From Manihot esculenta (taxonomy: Eukaryota > Streptophyta > Magnoliopsida > Malpighiales > Euphorbiaceae), in the NCBI RefSeq assembly GCF_001659605.2, contig NC_035171.2:6278886-6342885 (forward strand): a stretch of DNA of 64,000 nucleotides. Reading direction: 5' to 3'. Made by a program: the position numbers and the translations under genes. Under the pieces are notes generated by a model. That model was not told the origin of the DNA and ran no database searches. It saw only the letters and a list, made by a program, of their open reading frames with translations. Shown piece after piece: positions 21,994 to 34,237 of this stretch (positions within the stretch are counted from its first letter, which is position 1; each line of letters starts with the position of its first letter).

Positions 21994-23528
21994 TTGATCT
22001 AGACTAAATACTATTATTGTGAAGTATTCTAAAAAATTGTAAAACTAGAGTACTACTCTAGGAAGCATAGAAAATTATAGAAAACTTAAAATAATTAAAA
22101 TAATAATGTAAATCGACTTATTAAAGTCGTTTAAGAAGCCATTAAATAGGCTGTGAGGGTGCTGAAATCATGTAGACAAAATTATAGCCCACTTGTCAAA
22201 TCACATTGTAATCCTCCTTAATTAATAAAGTTTTATCTTTAGTCCATAAACTATCCCTTGTTCCAGTATCACTCAAATTTCTCAACCAAAATTATAAACA
22301 ACTTTAACCATTAATTTACCTTTACTAAATACATTAAAAAACTAACAATTTATAGTCCTCGCCGTGATTTACGACTCTATCACACTTTGATTTAAGACTG
22401 GATGATCTTTGCAACTCTTCATATATTATAAAATTGTAATGGGTTTAAACATATGACAATCCATGCCTTACATTTTTCCTTCATTAGTCTAAGAAACATT
22501 GATAGGATATCATCCCCAACTAGGAAAACTTGTATATCGCAACCATTCTAACGTATAAGCGATTCTATATGAGAAAATTCTAAAAAGATGATAATTAATT
22601 AGTATTTTTTTTAAAAAAAATATTTATATGCAAATATCTCAAAATTATTTATTTATTATACTGTATAAGCATCCTATATATAATACAGTTGTACTCTATA
22701 GTTTTTATTTTACTCTAAAAAGGCTAGAAAAAACTTTTATGCTTAAAAGAAAATATTTTTTAAAAGTTTAATTGCAAATTAAGGAGAATATAAAAAAATC
22801 AAAAGATTTTAATATTTATAATAATATTTATAATAATATTTTCAAAATTTAAGAAGATCAAATGTATATTTCTAACAAAAATAATATAAGGTCATGTATA
22901 TAAGTTCTATAAAGTTAGAGGGCTAAACATAAATATATAAAAATTAAAAATTTATAAAAACTATAGGTATATATATATATATATAAGTTGCAAAGCTTAG
23001 GGCCATAGCCCTCTAAATTGTACATGTAGTTCCGTTCTATGCCTAACAAAATTTATGGAGAATTATACATTATAAATTAAGATAATTATCAAGCATAATG
23101 TATTTTTATGTTTATTATTTAATAATAATAATATGAATTTATAGTATGATGTCGTTAGATATACATATATATGAGAGAATACTGTATTATTTATCTAATT
23201 TTTTTTTTTTAAAAAATAGGATTTAGTTAACTTTGTTGCACATTTATGGTTTGATGACATGAAAATATAATTCTTAATTAGTTATTTTTTTAATGGTTGC
23301 TGGAGCATTTTGACAATATTGCACAAAATTTTACTTAAAATGGATGGCCGTTTAACTATCTACTAAATTTATCTGATTAAACCTTCTTATAACAAATATC
23401 GATTAACTAATTTACTTGAACTAATTTCATCCGGTAGATAGAATTATTTATATAGTAATTTATCTGTTAAGCTAACTAAATATAAAATATAGCAAAAATA
23501 GAAAGTTAGATGTTACAACTCTCTAAGC
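21994..23528. other. AT-rich region upstream of PG1
   Basis: No gene seen. Very AT-rich with homopolymer runs and a short (TA)n near 22971-22985. The sequence recurs upstream of PG2 (30505-32041) and PG3 (46548-47038 plus 56478-57524). The CACTA empty site (CTTCATTAGTC) lies at about 22479-22490. Part may be the copia remnant's degraded 3' end, but no LTR could be delimited. Confidence 0.7.
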
Positions 23529-23535
23529 TATAAAT
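23529..23535 (+). promoter_or_regulatory. TATA box, PG1
   Basis: TATAAAT in the context gcTATAAATtcc, 120 bp before the ATG. It is identical in all three PG copies. Transcription would be expected to start about 25-35 bp downstream, at or just before the inverted repeat at 23563. Confidence 0.6.
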
Positions 23536-23562
23536 TCCAGAGCGCTTTTGGAGTGGATCATC

Positions 23563-23636
23563 ATTGAGTAGTCCTCAATATCATTCATATTGCATGAAAA
23601 ATCAAGCAAAAGAATAGATATTGAGGACTACTCAAT
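23563..23636 (+). promoter_or_regulatory. Perfect 20-bp inverted repeat in PG1 leader
   Basis: Arms 23563-23582 and 23617-23636 are exact reverse complements (ATTGAGTAGTCCTCAATATC) with a 34-base loop. The structure ends 18 bp before the ATG and begins about where transcription should start, so the mRNA could carry a strong 5' stem-loop. It is conserved in PG2 and PG3. No TSD was found that would mark it as a MITE. Confidence 0.8.
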
Positions 23637-23654
23637 TAAAGTTGATCAATCACC

Positions 23655-25265
23655 ATGACCAACATCTTAGTATTTTTCTCATATAGTAAGACTCTTCTCA
23701 TCTTAGGCTTAATTTTTCTATTAAATATAGAAAAAATTCATTGTGATATTGGCGTCGGTGGGCGTCGTGGCCGTGTTGAAGCTGCCGATGCATCTACTAC
23801 TAAGGTTTTCGATATTACCACCTATGGTGCTAAGGGAGATGATAAGACTGATTGCACAATGGTGAGTTTCGACTGCATTATACATTATCTAATGACGAAG
23901 TTTTTTCTCATAACCAATCTCTAATAATCTATTCAATTATTTAGGCATTTATGAAAGCTTGGAAGGATTCATGCAAGAATGATGGTCCGGCAAAAATTCG
24001 TGTGCCTAAAGGGACTTTTATGACAGCGCCCATCACATTTCAAGGGCCTTGCAAAAGTACCAAGCCTATAATCGTTGAAGTTCAAGGAACTGTAAAAGGA
24101 ACAAATGATTTGAGTAAATATACGGAGGATACTTGGTTTTTGTTTGAAAAGATTAATGGTGTTGTTCTCACCGGTGGAGGAACCTTTGATGGACAAGGAT
24201 CTTCTGTTTGGAAGAACACTGACTGTGAGAAAAAAAAGATTGTGGTAGACTTCCTACTGTAAGTATTTAAATATATTTAATTTTTCGATATAAAAAATCC
24301 TTAAACAAAATTAAAAATTACTAATTTCTTGATGTGATGCAGTCTATCAAGTTCCAAGGTGTAACCAATGCCGTTGTTTCCGAGATTACTTCCATCAACA
24401 GCAAACATTTTCACTTTCATATCACAGACTGTACTAATTTTAAAGCTAGTAATCTCAATATAGTGGCTTCTGGTGAAAGCCCTAATACTGATGGGATGCA
24501 TATTAGTGATACTAATGGTGTTGTAGTAACTAATAGCAAAATTGGAACCGGTGATGATTGCATTTCCATTGGACAAGGAGTCACCAATGCTGCCATCTCT
24601 AAAATCTTTTGTGGTCCAGGCCACGGCCTTAGGTAGGTTTGTGTATGTATATACACTAATACAATATAGCTGGTGAATTTAACGCTTATCTAATTATTTA
24701 ATTTCTTGTATTGCAATAGTATTGGGAGCCTTGGCAAGTATAAAAATGAAGCAGATGTTAAAGATGTTACAATAAGTGATTGTACATTATTCAACACAAC
24801 AAATGGCCTGAGGATCAAAACTTGGGCTGACTCTCCACCAAGCGCAGCTTCAAGCATTACTTTTAAAGATATTATCATGAAATCAGTTAAGAATCCTATC
24901 ATCATTGATCAAAAGTATGGTTCTCGCAGCAGTACAAAGGTAATTTATGATTTGATATTAGTCAAATTAATATCAATATTACTCATACATTAATTTAATT
25001 AACTTAATGTATTTATGGATTTCAATTTTTGCAGCCATCACGTGTGAAAATTTCTAATGTTCATTACAACAATATTAGGGGAACCTCGACCTCAAAAGTT
25101 GCAGTCAATTTTTTATGTAGTCCGTCCGTGCCGTGTGAAAAGATTGAATTAGATGATGTTGATTTGACCTATACAGGCATTAAGAAGTCTAAATCACCCA
25201 TTTCAGCTTCATGTGTAAACGCTAAAGTTACTTTTATTGGAGCACATCCTCCGGGCTGTGAATAA
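23655..25265 (+). pseudogene. Exopolygalacturonase-like PG1, frameshifted
   Basis: A five-exon GH28 gene: 23655-23861, 23945-24258, 24343-24632, 24720-24939, 25035-25265, all with GT..AG introns. The catalytic motifs are present in the DNA (NTDG, GDDC, GHG, RIK). Exon 2 has 8 A's at about 24230-24237 where PG2 and PG3 have 9. The one-base loss shifts the frame to KKKIVVDFLL and a stop at the exon edge, removing every catalytic motif. Otherwise it is almost identical to the intact copies, so inactivation is recent; a sequencing or assembly error in the A-run is the main alternative. Confidence 0.88.
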
Positions 25266-25427
25266 CTTTAAAATTTATTGTAGTAATTAATTATTCATTT
25301 GCATACAAATTTTATCGGCGCTGGAGGTTCCCTCCTACTGGTTGCTCCATGGCTATATAGACAGTAAATGGCATGGCATCTTTCCTTGCTTATATTCTCA
25401 GTCGGGACTATGCTTGGCGATGGTAAG

Positions 25428-27794
25428 TATTAGATAAAGATGTGGAGATAACAACATAGTTTAAATAGTAAACTGTTGTAACCATCTGTATTTCAAATTC
25501 CTTTTTCTTAGGATTAGATGACTTTGCATTTGTGTATTTAACCACAGATATACATCAATAGAATACATCTTCTTCTTCTGCATTCTTATGGTATCAGAGC
25601 CTTCTGCTCAACAGCAAGTTTTTTTTTTTGCCGATCCTATATTTTCTGTTTCCCTTCTGTTTTGTCTTTATGACGAATCCGACTGACATCTCTGCAGACA
25701 GTTCGGTTACCCCGTCTGTCGTTCCTACTATACTCACCAATCCTACTGAAACTCACCTTGTTTCCATTAATGCCACCGCTCAAGCTCCTCTCAAATTAAC
25801 TGTCACGAATTACCAATCGTGACATACTCAATGGTATTCTCTTTTGATCGGATATGATTTTCTCAAGCTTGTTGAAGTTCCTCTTCCTATCGATCTAGAC
25901 AAAAGTTCTTATCAATTTCGGCAAGATCAGCTCCTTCGCAGTGCTATCATTGCCTCTCTCTCCCCGGATATTGTTCCGTATGTGGTTGGCGAGAAAACCT
26001 CCTATGATGTTTGGACTACTCTCCAGAAAACTTATGCAAAACCATCTCAGGCTCGAATAATGAGTCTTCGAGAGTCTCTATTTCTAACTAAGAAAGGGAC
26101 GATGTCCATTACTGAGTTTCTTCAGAAAATTAAGTCTATTACTACGACTCTTGCTGCCGCTGGTGTTACTGTCACCATGAATGAGACAGTTCTTCATGTT
26201 CTTCACGGGTTACCTGCCGAATATAAAGAAGTTTCGGCAGCAATTCGAGCTCGTGATTCAGCAATATCCTTTGATGATCTCCATGATAAACTTACTGATT
26301 TTGAAAGTCAGTTGAATCGTGACGTTGGATTCCCTGCTGCTCCCACAACAGTTAACTATACTGCAAAGAACAGAGTTGGATCGCCAACTGGTAATCGATC
26401 TCAAACTTCTGGAAATTCTTCGAACTCCTGGTCAGGTAACTCTACCACCTCTTCTACCTCAAAGAGTAGAATTAAATGCCAATTTTGTGATAAACCAGGT
26501 CATGTCACAAAACAATGTTTCAAGCTCCAAAAGTTGTTGCCGTGGCTATCCAATAATGACTCCAATACTAGGAACTCTGCATCTGTTGGTTCGAAACCAC
26601 AAGTCAATTGTGTTACCAATAATAGGCAACATACTGATCCACGTTGGGTTATGGATTCAGGAGCCAATCAGCATGTTGTGGATGACTTGAACAATCTGGC
26701 TATCCATTCGGCTTATGAAGGGGATGATACAGTTCTTCTTGGGGATGGTACATCTTGTTTAATTTCTCATGTTGGGACAGCTCATTTGGCTTTACAATCT
26801 AAACCTTTGTGTTTAAATGATGTCTTATGTGTACCTACTCTTGACAAGAATCTCATCTCTGTGTATAAGTTATGTGTTGATAATAATGTGGAGGTGACAT
26901 TTAACCCATTTCTTTTTGCTGTGAAGGATTTGAACACGGGGGCGCTGCTAGCAAAAGGGAAGCCTGTTAACGGTATTTATGAATGGCCGCCCAGTCTGTC
27001 AAGAGGTCATCCGAAGAGTATTGCCCATATTGTTTCTACTTCTCAGCCACTCTGGCATCAGAGACTTGGACATCCGTCCACCTCTATTTTGCGTATTATT
27101 TTGCCGAATTTACAATTCCCAGTCCTTAACAATAATTTCTTTTGTGATTCCTGTAAGTGCAATAAAATGCACAAGAGTCCATTTTTTGAATCCTCTCTGA
27201 CTAGCTCTGCTCCATTGGAGTTAATTTATAGTGATGTTTGGGGACCCTCTCCAGTTACGTCCATTGATGAGTTTCGATATTATCTCATATTTGTGGATCA
27301 TTTTACAAAGTTTGTGTGGTTATTTCCTTTGAAACAAAAGTCAGATGTGTCTTCCATATTTCCTGTGTTTCAAAATCTTGTTGAGAACTTTTTTAGTTGC
27401 AAGATCAAATCCATTTACTCCGACAATGGGGGGGAATTTATACATTTAAAAAAGCATCTTCAGGAAAAGGGAATTTCACATTTTCTTACTCCACCATATA
27501 CACCAGAACATAACGCTATTGCTGAGCGTCGTCATAGACACATTGTTGAAACGGGTCTTACTTTGCTTCACCAAGCCAAATTACCACTCTCATTTTGGAC
27601 ATATGCGTTTCAAACTGCAGTATATTTAATTAACCGGATGCCTACTCCTATTTTAAAAAAATCAGTCACCGTTTCGATGTCTACATGGGAAAGAACCAAA
27701 TTATACCAAATTAAAGGTTTTCGGTTGTTTGTGCTACCCTTGGGTTCGTCCGTTTAATCAACATAAATTAGAACGACGTTCTATACCTTTCTTA
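25428..27794 (+). mobile_element. 3'-truncated Ty1/copia element (Ale/Retrofit-like)
   Basis: It starts with a short LTR (about 25428-25588, beginning TATTAG where TGTTAG is usual), then an initiator-Met PBS (TGGTATCAGAGCC, 25590-25602), gag, protease and integrase. It stops abruptly in the integrase C-terminal region, with no RT, RNase H or 3' LTR. GTAAG flanks both ends (25423-25427, 27795-27799), and the uninterrupted sequence is seen after PG2 near 33935 and after PG3 near 59418. The lineage call is by gag style only. Confidence 0.85.
25671..27757 (+). pseudogene. Copia gag-protease-integrase, broken
   Basis: Gag begins MTNPTDISAD and hits a TGA at about 25820 where a tryptophan is expected, then is open from about 25823. 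Visible domains are the copia gag (about 25844-26330), a CCHC knuckle (CQFCDKPGHVTKQCF, near 26480-26525), protease RWVMDSGANQHVV (26640-26680), the pre-integrase LWHQRLGHPS (27050-27085), and integrase D-D-E in YSDVWGP, SDNGGEF and AIAERRHRH. A frameshift near 27700 moves the conserved CYPW block out of frame, and the element is cut at 27794. Confidence 0.88.
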
Positions 27795-27799
27795 GTAAG

Positions 27800-28135
27800 G
27801 TGTGTATTATGCTTTCGCTTTGATATCTGCCATTTCTGGTTTTCCTTCCTTAAGCCTTGTTTTTCGGGTGTTGAGTTGTGTTTTTAGGTTGTTTGGATGC
27901 TTTGATTCTGGCATACAAGCTGTTCTTTTGTTCCTTGTCCTCTGTTCGATGATCGTTGACAATGCTGGTTTGGACGGGATGATTTTGAAAGGCGATGCTG
28001 GGATAGGCAGTGCTGTTGTGAGTTGGGCTTGGTTTTCAATGGAAATTTCTTTATTGGACCTTGTAACTAGTTGCCCATTTGGACTTTCAATGTAATCTTG
28101 CATGATCAAAAAATAAATTTTCAATCCCCCGTTAT
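27800..28135 (+). other. Conserved tail of unknown origin, unit 1
   Basis: A 97-codon open frame (27802-28095) and an opposing 142-codon frame (27807-28235) are both maintained in all three units (also 33944-34237 and 59427-59720). The units are so similar that this conservation is uninformative. The end resembles the 3' end of a transposon or transcript (ATG-poor, ending near an A-run). I do not recognise a family. Confidence 0.35.
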
Positions 28136-28930
28136 AACTATTAAAAGACAATAATAGAAAATTAATAGTTATAAAATACAAAAACAATTTAACTATTAAC
28201 CACAAATCGAACAACCTCTCCATGAATACTATCACATGGCAAAAGAAATTTTTAGATATATGATGATTTTTATTTAAATTTTCTTTTTTTCCAAAGATAT
28301 TACTTCATTGATGAATTAACAAATATAAGCCCAACATACAATCAAAAACATCTTGCCAAATAAAAAGAAAATTAAAGTTGAGATTCTCTCCCTAGACTCA
28401 TATGTAGAGAGGGAGTAAAAAAACTGAGTCTGAATCTCCGTAAAAGTCAATATATAAATTTCATTATAAACAATAGCTATAATGATTTCACTGGACATAA
28501 AACAAATACGCAAAACAATTTTCTAATTTTCATGTAGAACACTTTATATCTTATTATTAAACTAATAATTCAATTTGTCAAACATTCATCATATAAGAGA
28601 TTTTTTTTTAATTGGAGTATAAAGACTCGAATTTGGGTCTACCAAGTCAGTATATTATTTTAGCTACTAAACCATGACATATTAAATAAAAGGTTTAAAG
28701 ATTTATTTCTCCTTCTCTTTACATATTTTGTCAGCACTGAAAATACACTATTTTATTGTTTAAAAGTACATTGAATTATTCAATATACAGAAATATTTAG
28801 CTGTCACCCTTATCTATTTTGCTTTGGTAAGAAAGAAAGAGAAAAAAAAAAGGTCAGAAGTTTTTCCTTTCTTTCACTTTCAAAAAATTAATGTTTAAAA
28901 GGCTTTAAAAATGGACGGTTGATCCAAAAT
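28136..28930. other. AT-rich spacer, unit 1
   Basis: Nothing convincing seen: AT-rich sequence with homopolymer runs and no coding signature. The same spacer is found at about 34278-35070 and 59761-60555. Confidence 0.6.
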
Positions 28931-30504
28931 TAACAGGTTTTCATGAAGTAATCAAATAAACGGAATGGGTGGAAGCAATGGAAGAAGAGATTAAGATGAT
29001 AAAGAAGAATGAAACATGGGAACTAGTTCACAAGCTAAAAGATAAAGAAGTTATTAGGCAGAAATGTGTCTACAAGATCAAGTACAATGAGGATGGTTCA
29101 ATGCATGAAAGCAAAGCAATATTAGTGGCAAAACGATACTTTCAACAGCCTGGAATAAACTATTCCAAAACATTCTCACCAGTGGTATATATGGAGACGA
29201 TTAGAGTAGTGCTAGGAGTAGCCGCACGACTCAAATTCCAAGTTTATCAATTAGATGTCAAGTCTGCTTTTCTTGATAGGGAGCTCGAAGAAGAAGCATA
29301 CGTTGAGAAACCCCAAGGCTACATTATTCAAGGAAAAGAAGACATGGTTTAAAAGCTTAAAGAAGGCATTATATGGACTAAAGTAAGCACCTCGGGCATG
29401 GAATCACAAGATTGATAAGCATTTGCTTCACAAATACTTCATCAAAAGTCCTAGCTAGCCATCACTCTATATCAACGTACGAGATCTAAAAGATTTCTTA
29501 ATTTTATGTCTCTATATGGATGACTTGATATTCACAAGCACAAACACTGAGATGATGGAGGAGTTCAAGAAACCTATGATGGAAGAAGATGAGATGACTT
29601 ATCTTGGCCTCGTGAAGTACTTCCTTGGAATGCAGGTGAAGCAATAGCCAGGACAAATATTCCTATCTTAAGAAAAATATGCAAAAGAACTACTCAAGAA
29701 GTTCAACATGGCAAATTGCAAACCATTAGCAACACCTATGGCACAAAATGAAAAGTTGAAGAAGGATGATAATCATGAAAGGGTGAATGAGGCAACATTT
29801 TGAACTCTGGTTGAACCACTCATTTATCTCACAAATACAATGCCTGACATAGTTCATGTTGTGAGCATTGTTTCAGGGTAAATGAGCCAACCAAGTAAAG
29901 GACATTTGACAGCTGCCAAGAGGATACTCTGCTATATCAAAGGAACTAAGAGCTTTTATATTCTTTATAAGTGTGAGGAAGAATGAAATCTCATTGGCTA
30001 TCAGACAATGACCGGGTAGGAAGCATTGATGACTGGAAGAGCACAAGTGGATATGCATTCTTCCTTGGAACAAAGAAAATCTCATGGTTATTAAGATAGC
30101 AGAAGACAGTGGCTTTATCATCAACTGAAACCGAATTGATAGCAACTACAAGCGTCGTATGTGAAGGAATGTAGCTAAGAATAATTCTTCAAGATATGCA
30201 ACAAGAAATCAAGACGCCAACGACTATCTATTGCGACAACATGTCAACTATTGCAGAGAAAAAAAATCTAGTCTTACACAACAGAATGCAGCACATTGAG
30301 TTACAACATCACTTCATTAGAGAGCTCGTTGATAAAAGAGAAATTTCAATGCATTTTTGCAAGACCGACGTGCAAGTTGCAGATATCTTCACTAAGGCGA
30401 TCTCCATGGAGAAGTTCATCTTCTTTCGGGATCTACTTAGAGTTAAAGATTTTACTAGCTCGAAGAGTAGTGTTCAATACCAATCTGGAAAAATAAATTT
30501 GTGA
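28931..30504 (+). pseudogene. Copia RT-RNase H remnant, unit 1
   Basis: A 5'-truncated copia pol beginning in RT. KNETWELV, FSPVVYMETIRVVL, YQLDVKSAFL and PQGY lie in an open stretch (28969-29352). YMDDLIF follows at about 29515-29535, and the RNase H end QVADIFTKA near 30375-30400. It is disabled by a TAA at 29350-29352 (units 2 and 3 have TAC there) and several stops further on. Gag and integrase are absent. It is a passenger of the tandem unit, not an active element. Confidence 0.9.
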
Positions 30505-32041
30505 TTGATCTAAACTAAATACTATTATTGTGAAGTATTCTAAAAAATTGTAAAACTAGAGTACTACTCTAGGAAGCATAGAAAATTATAGAAAAATTAA
30601 AATAATTATAATAATAATGTAAATCGACTTATTAAAGTCGTTTAAGAAGCCATTAAATAGGATGTGAGGGTGCTGAAATCATGTAGACAAAATTATAGCC
30701 CACTTGTCAAATCACATTGTAATCCTCCTTAATTAATAAAGTTTTATCTTTAGTCCATAAACTATCCCTTGTTCCAGTATCACTCAAATTTCTCAACCAA
30801 AATTATAAACAACTTTAACCATTAATTTACCTTTACTAAATACATTAAAAAACTAACAATTTATAGTCTTCTCGTGATTTACGACTCTATCACTCTTTGA
30901 TTTAAGACTGGATGATCTTTGCAACTCTTCATATATTATAAAATTGTAATGGGTTTAAACATATGACAATCCATGCCTTACATTTTTCCTTCATTAGTCT
31001 AAGAAACATTGATAGGATATCATCCCCAACTAGGAAAACTTGTATATCACAACCATTCTAACGTATAAGCGATTCTATATGAGAAAATTCTAAAAAGATG
31101 ATAATTAATTAGTATTTTTTTATAAAAAAATATTTATATGCAAATATCTCAAAATTATTTATTTATTATACTATATAAGCATCCTATATATAATACAGTT
31201 GTACTCTATAGTTTTTATTTTACTCTAAAAATGCTAGAAATAACTTTTATGCTTAAAAGAAAATATTTTTTAAAAGTTTCATTGCAAATTAAGGAGAATA
31301 TAAAAAAAATCAAAAGATTTTAATATTTATAATAATATTTATAATAATATTTTCAAAATTTAAGAAGATCAAACGTATATTTCTAACAAAAATAATATAA
31401 GGTCATGTATATAAGTTCTATAAAGTTAGAGGGCTAAACATAAATATATAAAAATTGAAAATTTATAAAAACTATAGGTATATATATATATATATAATTT
31501 GCAAAGCTTAGGGGCCATAGCCCTCTAAATTGTACATGTAGTTCCGTTCTATGCCTAACAAAATTTATGGAGAATTATACATTATAAATTAAGATAATTA
31601 TCAAGCATAATGTATTTTTATGTTTATTATTTAATAATAATAATATGAATTTATAGTATGATGTCGTTAGATATACATATATATGAGAGAATACTGTATT
31701 ATTTATCTAATTTTTTTTTTTAAAAAAAATAGGATTTAGTTAACTTTGTTGCACATTTATGGTTTGATGACATGAAAATATAATTCTTAATTAGTTATTT
31801 TTTTAATGGTTGCTGGAGCATTTTGACAATATTGCACAAAATTTTACTTAAAATGGATGGCCGTTTAACTATCTACTAAATTTATCTGATTAAACCTTCT
31901 TATAACAAATATCGATTAACTAATTTACTTGAACTAATTTCATCCGGTAGATAGAATTATTTATATAGTAATTTATCTGTTAAGCTAACTAAATATAAAA
32001 TATAGCAAAAATAGAAAGTTAGATGTTACAACTCTCTAAGC
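30505..32041. other. AT-rich region upstream of PG2
   Basis: No gene seen. Near-identical to 21994-23528, including the (TA)n tract near 31478-31495 and the empty CACTA target near 30990-31005. Confidence 0.7.
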
Positions 32042-32048
32042 TATAAAT
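32042..32048 (+). promoter_or_regulatory. TATA box, PG2
   Basis: TATAAAT, same context and spacing to the inverted repeat and ATG as in PG1. Confidence 0.6.
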
Positions 32049-32075
32049 TCCAGAGCGCTTTTGGAGTGGATCATC

Positions 32076-32149
32076 ATTGAGTAGTCCTCAATATCATTCA
32101 TATTGCATGAAAAATCAAGCAAAAGAATAGATATTGAGGACTACTCAAT
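32076..32149 (+). promoter_or_regulatory. Perfect 20-bp inverted repeat in PG2 leader
   Basis: Arms 32076-32095 and 32130-32149 with a 34-base loop, identical to PG1 and PG3. It ends 18 bp before the PG2 ATG. Confidence 0.8.
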
Positions 32150-32167
32150 TAAAGTTGATCAATCACC

Positions 32168-33779
32168 ATGACCAACATCTTAGTATTTTTCTCATATAGT
32201 AAGACTCTTCTCATCTTAGGCTTAATTTTTCTATTAAATATAGAAAAAATTCATTGTGATATTGGCGTCGGTGGGCGTCGTGGCCGTGTTGAAGCTGTCG
32301 ATGCATCTACTACTAAGGTTTTCGATATTACCACCTATGGTGCTAAGGGAGATGATAAGACTGATTGCACAATGGTGAGTTTCGACTGCATTATACATTA
32401 TCTAATGACGAAGTTTTTTCTCATAACCAATCTCTAATAATCTATTCAATTATTTAGGCATTTATGAAAGCTTGGAAGGATTCATGCAAGAATGATGGTC
32501 CGGCAAAAATTCGTGTGCCTAAAGGGACTTTTATGACAGCGCCCATCACATTTCAAGGGCCTTGCAAAAGTACCAAGCCTATAATCGTTGAAGTTCAAGG
32601 AACTGTAAAAGGAACAAATGATTTGAGTAAATATACGGAGGATACTTGGTTTTTGTTTGAAAAGATTAATGGTGTTGTTCTCACCGGTGGAGGAACCTTT
32701 GATGGACAAGGATCTTCTGTTTGGAAGAACACTGACTGTGAGAAAAAAAAAGATTGTGGTAGACTTCCTACTGTAAGTATTTAAATATATTTAATTTTTC
32801 GATATAAAAAATCCTTAAACAAAATTAAAAATTACTAATTTCTTGATGTGATGCAGTCTATCAAGTTCCAAGGTGTAACCAATGCCGTTGTTTCCGAGAT
32901 TACTTCCATCAACAGCAAACATTTTCACTTTCATATCACAGACTGTACTAATTTTAAAGCTAGTAATCTCAATATAGTGGCTTCTGGTGAAAGCCCTAAT
33001 ACTGATGGGATGCATATTAGTGATACTAATGGTGTTGTAGTAACTAATAGCAAAATTGGAACCGGTGATGATTGCATTTCCATTGGACAAGGAGTCACCA
33101 ATGCTGCCATCTCTAAAATCTTTTGTGGTCCAGGCCACGGCCTTAGGTAGGTTTGTGTATGTATATACACTAATACAATATAGCTGGTGAATTTAACGCT
33201 TATCTAATTATTTAATTTCTTGTATTGCAATAGTATTGGGAGCCTTGGCAAGTATAAAAATGAAGCAGATGTTAAAGATGTTACAATAAGTGATTGTACA
33301 TTATTCAACACAACAAATGGCCTGAGGATCAAAACTTGGGCTGACTCTCCACCAAGCGCAGCTTCAAGCATTACTTTTAAAGATATTATCATGAAATCAG
33401 TTAAGAATCCTATCATCATTGATCAAAAGTATGGTTCTCGCAGCAGTACAAAGGTAATTTATGATTTGATATTAGTCAAATTAATATCAATATTACTCAT
33501 ACATTAATTTAATTAACTTAATGTATTTATGGATTTCAATTTTTGCAGCCATCACGTGTGAAAATTTCTAATGTTCATTACAACAATATTAGGGGAACCT
33601 CAACCTCAAAAGTTGCAGTCAATTTTTTATGTAGTCCGTCCGTGCCGTGTGAAAGGATTGAATTAGATGATGTTGATTTGACCTATACAGGCATTAAGAA
33701 GTCTAAATCACCCATTTCAGCTTCATGTGTAAACGCTAAAGTTACTTTTATTGGAGCACATCCTCCGGGCTGTGAATAA
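32168..33779 (+). CDS. Exopolygalacturonase-like protein PG2 (GH28), intact
   Basis: Exons 32168-32374, 32458-32772, 32857-33146, 33234-33453 and 33549-33779 (GT..AG introns) total 1263 bases: 420 residues and a stop. The family hydrolyses demethylated pectin (galacturonan) in the cell wall. A hydrophobic N-terminal signal (about residues 1-30, ILVFFSYSKTLLILGLIFLL) indicates secretion. All four GH28 signatures are present in order: NTDG, GDDC, GHG, RIK; the acidic residues of the first two and the histidine of the third are the catalytic set. KVFDITTYGAKGDDKTD marks the mature N-terminus. Length and layout fit plant exo-type, often pollen-expressed enzymes; the exo assignment is by resemblance only. 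It differs from PG3 at a few residues (for example VEAVDAS, CERIEL). Confidence 0.9.
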
Positions 33780-33943
33780 CTTTAAAATTTATTGTAGTAA
33801 TTAATTATTCATTTGCATACAAATTTTATCGGCGCTGGAGGTTCCCTCCTACTGGTTGCTCCATGGCTATATAGACAGTAAATGGCATGGCATCTTTCCT
33901 TGCTTATATTCTCAGTCGGGACTATGCTTGGCGATGGTAAGGT

Positions 33944-34237
33944 GTGTATTATGCTTTCGCTTTGATATCTGCCATTTCTGGTTTTCCTTCCTTAAGCCTT
34001 GTTTTTCGGGTGTTGAGTTGTGTTTTTAGGTTGTTTGGATGCTTTGATTCTGGCATACAAGCTGTTCTTTCGTTCCTTGTCCTCTGTTCGATGGTTGTTG
34101 ACAATGCTGGTTTGGACGGGATGATTTTGAAAGGCGATGCTGGGATAGGCAGTGCTGTTGTGAGTTGGGCTTGGTTTTCAATGGAAATTTCTTTATTGGA
34201 CCTTGTAACTAGTTGCCCATTTGGACTTTCAATGTAA
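33944..34237 (+). other. Conserved tail of unknown origin, unit 2
   Basis: The counterpart of 27800-28095, here joined directly to the PG 3' flank because the truncated copia is absent. The junction near 33935-33940 shows a single GTAAG, the unoccupied state. Confidence 0.35.

Noticed and set aside
23969..24656. Minus-strand open frames of 75-107 codons within PG1 (and the same in PG2 and PG3)
   Set aside because: They overlap PG exons, repeat only because the copies are duplicates, and have no domain or independent signal.
28969..29352. Functional reverse transcriptase gene (also 35111-35557, 60594-61040)
   Set aside because: 5'-truncated, multiple stops downstream, copied only as part of the tandem unit.
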